From Fulvia fulva (Eukaryota > Ascomycota > Dothideomycetes > Mycosphaerellales > Mycosphaerellaceae): a stretch of DNA of 64,000 nt. The notes under the pieces are model-generated. The model was given only the letters and a program-made list of their open reading frames with translations, searched no databases and was not told the DNA's origin. Every line of letters begins with the position of its first letter. The stretch's first letter is position 1. The position numbers and the translations under genes were made by a program. Where the stretch lies: the NCBI RefSeq assembly GCF_020509005.1, contig NC_063024.1, positions 310,001 to 374,000 on the forward strand, in the 5' to 3' direction. Shown here piece after piece: positions 57,045 through 64,000 of this stretch.

Positions 57045-57692
57045 ATGTCACAAACTACTTTTACTACACCTAGGATAGTGCACAATATGCGGTCTACAGA
57101 AGTCTTCGCATATCCTGCTTGTGGCGGACATGTACGCAAGACTGTCTCAAGGGTCGAACTGGACTGGATTGGCCTTACCGTTGTCTCCGGAGACGAACTG
57201 TCAGACGAAAGCACGCCAATCGCCGTGAACAAAGATCGTGCACATCGCGATCATCATGCAGAAGATGCCTTTGCCTTGAGACTGATGCAGATTGGGGGCC
57301 GCTGGTGGCCTAGTCAGAAGTTCTATAGGCATCATCGCACGAGCGACTATCCTTATGGGTACCACTATCCACCAGACCTGGACGTTGGCATTACGTCTGA
57401 AGGAGGTATTCTCATCTTAAGGACCCGGGGCGAAGACTACAAGTTCATTCACATGCCGGATGATGTACCCATGAAGCCGGACACATGGTCGAGACTACGA
57501 CTATGTTCCAGCATGCGAGAGCGATGCAGCGTGCTCCGAGCGTTCGGAGCAATGGCGTACACTTCGATGCATAACTGTCCGGAATTGCCCAGCATCCTCG
57601 AAGAGGGAATCGCAGAAAGCTGGCGTTACGAAGAGCTCATGAACAGAATGGACAGTACGGAGTATCTGGACTGGTGGCTAAGCAGCAGCTGA
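57045..57692 (+). CDS. Unknown protein (215 aa)
   Basis: A single open frame encodes 215 aa. The protein is rich in His, Tyr and Trp in its centre (RWWPSQKFYRHHRTSDYPYG), with a GGILILRTRGEDYKFIHMPD strand pair and a helical end (ILEEGIAESWRYEELMNRMD, EYLDWWLSSS). It has no signal peptide or membrane span. This composition resembles small fungal proteins of unknown role often seen in sub-telomeric or accessory regions. I cannot name a family. ATG 57045 or the internal ATG at residue 15 could be used. Confidence 0.5.
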   Translation: MSQTTFTTPRIVHNMRSTEVFAYPACGGHVRKTVSRVELDWIGLTVVSGDELSDESTPIAVNKDRAHRDHHAEDAFALRLMQIGGRWWPSQKFYRHHRTSDYPYGYHYPPDLDVGITSEGGILILRTRGEDYKFIHMPDDVPMKPDTWSRLRLCSSMRERCSVLRAFGAMAYTSMHNCPELPSILEEGIAESWRYEELMNRMDSTEYLDWWLSSS

Positions 57693-57961
57693 GGGAAGCA
57701 CAGATCCCTTGACCTGAAACATTTTCTACGTCAAACAGTGTGAAACCCACACGGGAACATGGCAGAGAGTGCTACACTGGAGAGACGGCATTGGCTCTTT
57801 GTCTTTGATGTTCAACTTGGGCACATTAAAAGGTCAGAGCACTGGACAGAGTCTCTGCGTATCTCAACAACAAGTCGAGCTTCACGACCATTACCGCAAC
57901 ATCGGCATCGATTAATTGCCCTGGCGGCCACATTTGTTATCCCAACATCACATCAGACGCA

Positions 57962-59011
57962 ATGCCGGTCGATCCCAATGCCGGTTGCAATCTTGACATT
58001 CCGCTACAGAACTGCACAATCACGACCTGCCTAGCACAAGGAGCTGCATTCAACTATGTTCCGCACTTCGGCGGAAACATATTCTACATGGTCTTCTTCG
58101 CTGTGTTCATCCTACCACAACTATGGTTTGGCATCAGATATCGGACATGGGGCTTCATGATCGGGATGATCCTTGGTCTAGTCCTCGAAGTCGTCGGCTA
58201 CTATGCCAGGGTCGGACTGCACGATGATTCATTCTCAAGTAATGCCTTCATGCTGTACGGGTCTCCTACGCAAGATCAAGATTGGAAAGAAGGTACTGAC
58301 AGCGGCTGCAGGTATCTCGTCGGCCTCACCATCGCGCCGGTCTTCATCACCGCCGCCATATACCTTTGCCTCTCCCGAATCATCGGGCTCTATGGCCAAC
58401 ATCTGTCTTTTCTCAAGCCTCGGACATTGGCGCTCACATTCATGGCGTCCGACTTCTTGTCACTGGTATTGCAGGCAGTCGGCGGTGTCATGGCGAAGGC
58501 CGCAACCTCGGACCTGAGAGATCCTCAGCCTGGCACCAATGCGATGATTGCTGGCTTACTGCTCCAAGCAATCAGCCTCGGCTTCTTTGCTGGCGTCTGG
58601 ATCATTTTCATGTTACGCGTGAGAAGCGGCATTCCCGACCAGACTGCGGGGAAACGAAAGGTTCGAGAAAGAGCATTCTTCCCGGCGTTCATGATCGGCC
58701 TCGCACTCGCTACTGTCGTCATTGAGATCCGGTCCATATATCGAGTTGCAGAGCTATGGGGCGGCTTTAGCGGAAAGTTATGGAATGATGAGGTGGACTT
58801 CATGGTCTTGGATGGCGTGATGATGGCGATAGCCGTTGTTCTGTTGACCTTGTTTCACCCTGGCATAGCATTTGCTGGACAGTGGAACTCGAGTGATTGG
58901 AGCTTACGGGGAGGAGATCACGATGACAAGTCTCCGCGATATGGTCTGGGGCCCGAGCGCGAGATGGATGACCTTTGGCGACGAGGCGGGAGAGAGTACG
59001 AGAGAACGTGA
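57962..59011 (+). CDS. RTA1-domain lipid-translocating exporter family protein
   Basis: The frame is open throughout, but an in-frame 57-bp intron at 58255-58311 (gtacgg...gctgcag) is very likely: removing it turns SSNAFMLYGSPT... into SSNAFMLYLVGLTIAPVFIT, the conserved RTA1 helix. The spliced protein has 330 aa. The N-terminus (NAGCNLDIPLQNCTITTCL) is extracellular-like with cysteines; about seven helices follow, with the family signatures LVLEVVGYYARV, FMASDFLSLVLQAVGGVMA and IEIRSIYRVAELWGG. RTA1/RSB1 proteins sit in the plasma membrane and are linked to sphingoid-base export and resistance to 7-aminocholesterol. The C-terminus is charged and cytosolic. Confidence 0.9.
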   Translation: MPVDPNAGCNLDIPLQNCTITTCLAQGAAFNYVPHFGGNIFYMVFFAVFILPQLWFGIRYRTWGFMIGMILGLVLEVVGYYARVGLHDDSFSSNAFMLYGSPTQDQDWKEGTDSGCRYLVGLTIAPVFITAAIYLCLSRIIGLYGQHLSFLKPRTLALTFMASDFLSLVLQAVGGVMAKAATSDLRDPQPGTNAMIAGLLLQAISLGFFAGVWIIFMLRVRSGIPDQTAGKRKVRERAFFPAFMIGLALATVVIEIRSIYRVAELWGGFSGKLWNDEVDFMVLDGVMMAIAVVLLTLFHPGIAFAGQWNSSDWSLRGGDHDDKSPRYGLGPEREMDDLWRRGGREYERT

Positions 59012-59215
59012 AATCGAAAGGTATGCGAGAAGGAAGCTCTCTCGCATACGTGCTTATCTATACTTGCGATGTGGTTGCCACATTAGGCTTAATGATCGCA
59101 GGATTCCTTTCGTTACATCATCAGGCAGCACGATATTGTAGCTCTGCCGTGACGGCAAGAGACAAGCATTTCAATCACAACGTAAGCTGCTACTCATCTG
59201 GCTTGAGAGCTCAAC

Positions 59216-60173
59216 ATGACTATGCAGGCGCACGGCTTCGCATGTCTTCGGGCATACATCAATACGCGCTGCTACGTACTCCGTTCATCATGGCTGTCCC
59301 CAGACACCCAGCCAACCTCCACGAAATCGTACGGGCGGACAGACCTCTTCGCTAGTCGTGTCTTCATACCAAAGTCAGCTTCGACCACTGGTCAAGCCCA
59401 GCGGCTTCCGCTCGTCATCTGCGTGCATGGTGGAGGTTTTATCCTCAACAATCCGTCTTTCGACGATCCTCTCGCTCGACGACTAGCTGACATCGTCAAT
59501 TGTGTCGTCGTGAGCATCGACTACCGCAAAGCACCGCAGAGCAAGTTCCCCGCAGCATACAACGACATCGTCGAGCAGTCTCTCGCGGTCATCAACGACA
59601 AAGATCTTCCTATCGGCAGTACAAAAGTTGTACTCTGCGACAGCTCAGCTGGAGGTAACCTTGTCCTCGCCGCTGCACAGCATCCAGAAATCCGATCGAG
59701 GCTGGTAGACGTCCTCGGACTGTACCCGCTCTGCGAAGTGGGCATCTGCTAAGGAGAAAATGGCGACTCGACCAGGCCCTTCTGTCCCGGACTTTCTCGG
59801 AAGTAGTTACGATAACGTGGCGAAACTGTACCTAGATCAAGCCAACATCACTTCTTCGACAGATGTGCGGCTGAGTCCTACACATTCTGCCGAGCGGGAG
59901 GACTTGCCAGCAAACGTGCTGCTGATCGGGTGTGAGCATGACATGTTGTGTCGCGAAGCTGAGGTTATGGCTGAGCGACTTGCTGATCATACCGGAATCA
60001 TCCATTGCCAAGCGAACACAAGGCTCCCACTGTGTGCTCACTGTGCTCGCAGACACTGCAGACCAGACCCAGGATCTAGATCCCACGAGATCTTTTCAAA
60101 TCCGACATCCGTCAATGTTTCTCGGCTCGACCGACGTGTCGGTTCTGGTCCTGCGACAAGTCTGGTACCGTGA
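59216..60173 (+). pseudogene. Alpha/beta-hydrolase (HSL-type esterase) with frameshift
   Basis: The first frame (59216-59752) contains the oxyanion motif VICVHGGGF, SIDYRKAPQSKFPAAYND and the nucleophile region VVLCDSSAGGNLVL, as in the hormone-sensitive-lipase/arylacetamide-deacetylase group. It stops at TAA 59750-59752 after LYPLCEV. The second frame (59760-60173), shifted by one base, continues the same fold with GPSVPDFLGSSYDNVAKLYL and the acid-residue block LLIGCEHDMLCREAEVMAER. The region of the catalytic His is scrambled, and another frame gives DTADQTQDLDP, hinting at a second shift. No intron can bridge the 16-bp gap. It is thus a recent pseudogene or a sequence error. Confidence 0.65.
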
Positions 60174-60770
60174 GTATATCTGAATAGTCCTTGGCACCTG
60201 ACCAGGGTTCAGCACAGACACGAGAACCAATTTGGCTTAGCACGAAATACCCAAACTACAAGCTTTCGCATGGTCTTCATGTGGCTGTCGCATAGCATAT
60301 ACTAATGCTTTAGTCCGGCTACATTCCGAGATTGCATAAGCCTGGATTCGCTCACATTCATGAGTCCCATATGTGCAGACACTCGCACTCAATGCGAGCT
60401 TCAACACTATCGCGCGACCACCACGTGTAGTCGAAGTCAATCGCTATGAGTGAAGATGGTAGCCTATGATCGCTTTGACTTTTTACTAAGCACCTTGCAC
60501 AGTCCAGATCATGTCGAGCGATGGCCCAGCTTGCGATCGAACGGTATACTATGTCGCCGTCTCTACACATGGCGTTAGTCGTTCGTATGTACGGCGATAG
60601 AGCCATGAAGTTGACGTTGGCAACAACGTCTGGCCGCCGATGGACGGCTCAGCTTCGAGCATATAATGATGGTCTTGAACCACCCGGTATGGACATCAGC
60701 ATCAGCAACAACATCTCCTTCCAATTCCATAGCAGTTCTTCCAGCAGTCTCTTGTTCAAAACCCATCAAC
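60174..60770. other. Intergenic, no gene seen
   Basis: About 600 bp between the esterase remnant and the secreted-protein gene, holding its promoter. Frames are short. Confidence 0.5.
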
Positions 60771-61859
60771 ATGCTTCAGTCAGGCATCACGGCTCTTGCC
60801 TTCATGGCAGTGGCAGCTGTCGCAGCTCCAGCTTCGACAGTCGGCGGTCCACCCGTCGTCTACCAGACCGCACCCAACGCTCCGTTGGTGACTGCTACAA
60901 CCCTTGCTGCTCCCGCGGCCACTGCAGGCTCCAAGGTCAAGCGACAAGCTGCCACCTGCTACCCTCAGCCCTCCGGCATCAGCCACAGATCGACCCCAGA
61001 CAACGCAGCCGCTTTCCGCAGTGATTCATACTATGCGAATGCCGCCAATGCAGCCAAGACCCCCATCGGCTTCAACTCTGTCTTCACCAACACTGGAGCC
61101 TCGCCAAACGCTGACCAATACCTCGGCTACACCTTAATGGATACCTACGACGTCCAGACCTGCGCCAACAAGTGCAATGCCATCACCGGATGCAAGTCGT
61201 TCAACGTCTACTTCGAGCGAGACCCATCTGTCGATCCCAACGACGCCTCCTGCCTCAACCCACCCAGCGTCACCAACATCAAGTGTGTCTGGTGGGGCAG
61301 CACCATCTCCACCCAGAACAACGTCAACACTGGCCAGTACCGTGGCCAATTCGAAGTCGCAATCGTAGGCTCCAACGGCTACACCGGTACCCCTACCCAG
61401 CGTGGCTTCCGCATCAAGACCGGCAACAGCGGCACCGTCATGGACAACCGCTGGCTCGCAGTCTCCCCCGGCGAAGGTGCCGCCGTAGCCCTTAACCCAC
61501 AAGCCTACAAGGGCCAGACCTCGACCTTCCAATTCGGCCCCAACGGCGAGCTCCTGCAGACCTACTACGCTACTGGCATGGCTGGTGTTGCGCCAAACGT
61601 TCAGGGCAACTGGGACTTCCTGCAGTACAGGAAGGTTGGACAGACTGGTGTTGATTACATCAAGTGCTCGGCTGGTGACGGCGGTAATGGCAGCTTGATT
61701 GTTTGCCAGAGCAAGAGTGGATTCCAGTATGCTGGTGTCTGCCCTAACCGCAAGCAGTCGATCAGTGGGCTTTTGCACTTTGGGCTGCCGAAGAAGACTC
61801 CATCGGATTGCCACTGGATCGGTCTTTACATCGATACCGATATCTCGGGATTGGCTTAG
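60771..61859 (+). CDS. Secreted PAN/apple-like protein with Kex2 site
   Basis: A single exon gives 362 aa from ATG 60771, chosen because it opens a signal peptide (MLQSGITALAFMAVAAVAAP). An Ala/Thr/Pro-rich propeptide ends at Lys57-Arg58 (GSKVKR, a Kex2 cleavage site). The mature part has a PAN-like cysteine pattern: TLMDTYDVQTCANKCNAITG, then CKSFNVYFERDP, CLNPP and CVWWGS. The C-terminal half looks like a beta-rich domain (TFQFGPNGELLQ, LLHFGLPKKT). Similar proteins are common in secretomes of Dothideomycetes; their function, perhaps binding carbohydrate or protein, is not known. Its codons are strongly C-ended, which suggests high expression. Confidence 0.82.
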   Translation: MLQSGITALAFMAVAAVAAPASTVGGPPVVYQTAPNAPLVTATTLAAPAATAGSKVKRQAATCYPQPSGISHRSTPDNAAAFRSDSYYANAANAAKTPIGFNSVFTNTGASPNADQYLGYTLMDTYDVQTCANKCNAITGCKSFNVYFERDPSVDPNDASCLNPPSVTNIKCVWWGSTISTQNNVNTGQYRGQFEVAIVGSNGYTGTPTQRGFRIKTGNSGTVMDNRWLAVSPGEGAAVALNPQAYKGQTSTFQFGPNGELLQTYYATGMAGVAPNVQGNWDFLQYRKVGQTGVDYIKCSAGDGGNGSLIVCQSKSGFQYAGVCPNRKQSISGLLHFGLPKKTPSDCHWIGLYIDTDISGLA

Positions 61860-62114
61860 AGGGAGTAAGATGAAATGGGATGATGTTTCAGACTTTCTTG
61901 GTGCTTTTTTTGATTCGCGTTTGATAGCAATGGTGTTGGTGCGTAGCCTAGATTTTGATACACAATTATACAAGCTCGAATGTTATCATTTAAAAGCCCG
62001 TTATATTTGTGACGATGCTCACCATCAAGGTTGACAGTTGCTTCCGACATATGCCACCATCGTTCGAGTAGTACACCTCGACTCCACCACACCAGTAGAC
62101 ACGAGTGAAATGTA

Positions 62115-62807
62115 CTACCTCGCTGCCAAAACATCATGTCCGATCTGCTTGTAGTAGTTCACAATATCCGCCGAGCAAGTGACATTGTAGATGAGTCTTG
62201 TTTTGAGATCGACTTGGAGGTATTCGGTGTCCAGATACCGGATCGGTGTACCCACAGGCACAGTCCTGTCCCAGCGATCAGCTAGAATTGCTTCGAAAGG
62301 TGGGTATAACACATACACATTCCCTGTCTTTGCACTGAACGCCGAGTATTGCCATCTCACCCCAGTAACATTGCAGGAGGAGAAGATGTACAAAATCTCA
62401 TATTTTACACCAACCACTGCGGGTGCGGAAGCATTCGCAGTCACAGTCTCGTAGACAGCCTCCCAACTAGCAAGAGCAGGCGCAGGGTTTCCAAAGGTCG
62501 CCCTCTCGTCGAAGAGTTGGAACTCCGAGGCAAGACTGCTGTCGATGAGTTCGGCTCCTGTGCTGGTACCGTTCATGTCTGTCTCGAAGATCGATAGCCA
62601 GCGGAATATGATACTGGCAGTTTCCGGCTCGAGCAGACATGATGCGTCTGTTGTCGACATTGTGGCGGCGTAGTAGGCGAAGGAGATGAGTGAGGCGGTC
62701 ATCGCTGCTATGAATAAGCCCATGATGACTTGGTACCACCCTTTCGTTTGCTCGAGGATGGGCGACATCATAGGACTCGCGAGTAGATCATGGAGGGTCG
62801 GGTTCAA
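62115..62807 (-). CDS. Membrane-anchored protein of unknown function (230 aa)
   Basis: A single exon gives 230 aa. After a 23-residue cytosolic lead (MNPTLHDLLASPMMSPILEQ) lies one membrane span (YQVIMGLFIAAMTASLISFAYY). The rest is presumably luminal or extracellular, with N-glycosylation sequons (NGTS, NASA, NVTG, NVTC) and three cysteines. The layout is that of a type II membrane protein. I do not recognise a family; similar pieces occur inside large fungal membrane proteins of unknown role, so it could also be a fragment of one. Confidence 0.6.
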   Translation of the reverse strand: MNPTLHDLLASPMMSPILEQTKGWYQVIMGLFIAAMTASLISFAYYAATMSTTDASCLLEPETASIIFRWLSIFETDMNGTSTGAELIDSSLASEFQLFDERATFGNPAPALASWEAVYETVTANASAPAVVGVKYEILYIFSSCNVTGVRWQYSAFSAKTGNVYVLYPPFEAILADRWDRTVPVGTPIRYLDTEYLQVDLKTRLIYNVTCSADIVNYYKQIGHDVLAAR

Positions 62808-64000
62808 TAAAGTTTATGACCCAGCCGACTGCATCAATATAAGTACCGCAAGCCATTCTCGTGAGCGACCAGAACATTGAACCACATGATTCATGAAGGT
62901 TCGAAGTACCGATGATTTTGGAGTAAGCATACGATCATACGTCGATTGAAAGGCTATGTGTCGCCTGACCATACGCGACTGTCCGGAACAGGGCATTGCT
63001 AAACCTTCCCATGTGTAAGCAGGCTGGTCCTCGTTTATTTTCCCACAGACGTCGCACGGCTGTAGCCTTCGTGTCGGGAGTTGTTTCCTCTGCCCATTTG
63101 AGCTTGATTTTCGGGCGAACTTGTCGAATTTCATCAGTTCAGGCGTGCCCTTCATCAGATCTTGAGATCCAGAGTGTTCTGCCAAAAGCGTAGTGTGATG
63201 GTTCAGCACGCGGTCGACCACCGGCTGAACCATTCCAGGCCCTGAAAAAAGTGCTCGGTAAAGTCGGAATCGCTGATGACAGGCATGTTGCGAGATGCAG
63301 CACGACTATCGGATGGTTTCGCATAGCGCATATCCCAGCCGTCGACCACAATGCGTCAGGTGACTTCGAGTGTGCAAGTTCAGCTGGAATCCGTGGTCGC
63401 ATGGTAATACAGCTGGGAGGTCTTGACGAAGCCGTCGAGTGTCCGAGAAAGGTCACTCCTATTGCCACTCAAAGCCACGCATGACGCCATAGTAGTGGCC
63501 AGTATGGTAGTTCATGGTGATATTGCATATTGAGGTATCGTTATGCCAAGCGTTGAGCGTCATGATGTAAAGCATAGGCTCTTGCCTAGTCCTTGTACTT
63601 GGTACAAGTCCCAAGTCGGTGGCCTGACATCGCAACTGTGCTCGAACCCACAGATAACTGCTCACCCGCATTCCATCCGGGTTTCGTGGTCGAGCTCGTG
63701 CGCACGTACCTGCAATGTTTGCCAATTGTACCGTCCACTTTGTTTGTCGTCCGAAGTTTAGTCTGCTCCTATGTACCATGCCATCGCTCGAACCCGGCAG
63801 TAGGAGTATAGTCTGGCTCACGAAGCCGTCAACTAGCCCATGCGGAGGGTGTGATCGCCGGAGAGTAGCAGAGAGGTTGCTTGCACCGTCTGCCCAGGGA
63901 CTGAAAGATATGCTCGGCAGTAGCCAAAGATCTGAGCCTTGTCCATGGCCGAGACTACAGCGTCTTCGTGCAGCGAAGTCACATTCGCTTTCAGTGGCCG
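62808..64000. other. Right edge, no complete gene seen
   Basis: Minus-strand frames 62814-63233 (139 codons) and 63459-63821 (120 codons) are open. The second ends with LNAWHNDTSICNITMNYHTG, which resembles the glycosylated luminal region of fungal membrane proteins and might be an exon of a gene continuing beyond the edge. Splice junctions could not be fixed, so no CDS is called. Confidence 0.35.

Noticed and set aside
1..64000. tRNA or rRNA genes
   Set aside because: No clear A/B box pair with a cloverleaf or rRNA-like sequence was found by eye; a tRNAscan run would be needed to exclude them.

Overview
This window is nuclear DNA from a filamentous ascomycete. Genes carry short introns of about 45-110 nt with GT-AG ends. 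Several proteins belong to fungal families: a Zn2Cys6 regulator, a CFEM receptor, HET-domain proteins and an RTA1 protein. The strongest clue to identity is a MAT1-2 mating-type locus at 25.9-29.4 kb. It lies a few kb from a DNA lyase gene (APN2) that is head-to-head with an anaphase-promoting-complex subunit 5 gene. That neighbourhood, plus extra small genes beside MAT1-2-1, is known from Mycosphaerellaceae and relatives (Dothideomycetes). The class is inferred from these features; the species cannot be told from sequence alone.

Layout. 1-18.2 kb is ordinary gene-dense sequence: a TAP-like hydrolase running off the left edge, a mitochondrial B12D/MLRQ-type protein, a DHHC palmitoyltransferase (ERF2 type), a Zn2Cys6 regulator, a CFEM/PTH11-type receptor, a flavocytochrome b2-like dehydrogenase, SAICAR synthetase (ADE1), a dienelactone hydrolase and a RING E3 ligase (MAG2/RNF10 type). 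About 18.2-25.8 kb has no convincing gene and holds a roughly 6 kb block of diverged tandem repeats of at least three families, ending about 40 bp before the first gene of the MAT region. 25.9-29.4 kb holds three genes: an unknown 231-aa protein, MAT1-2-1 (HMG box), and an unknown 271-aa protein sharing a 324-bp divergent promoter with MAT1-2-1. After a 3 kb stretch with little visible content come APN2, APC5 and a HAD-like phosphatase.

39-46 kb is a decay zone: two tandem HET-domain genes each broken by an in-frame TGA, a thioesterase gene, a C-terminal relic of a sugar transporter, and a 333-bp element with perfect 19-bp terminal inverted repeats. 46.7-55 kb returns to normal genes: an allantoate/nicotinate-type MFS permease, an unknown 296-aa protein, a Gemin2/SIP1 family protein, an M20 amidohydrolase and a coiled-coil protein. 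55-64 kb is sparser: an unknown 215-aa protein, an RTA1 membrane protein, a frameshifted esterase, a secreted PAN-like protein and a one-pass membrane protein.

Most genes are independent housekeeping or surface functions, with no biosynthetic cluster. The coherent system is the mating-type locus with its conserved flank. The most unusual structure is the repeat block beside it. Exon models were built by hand from reading frame, splice sites and family similarity, so unsupported exon edges may be off by a few bases.
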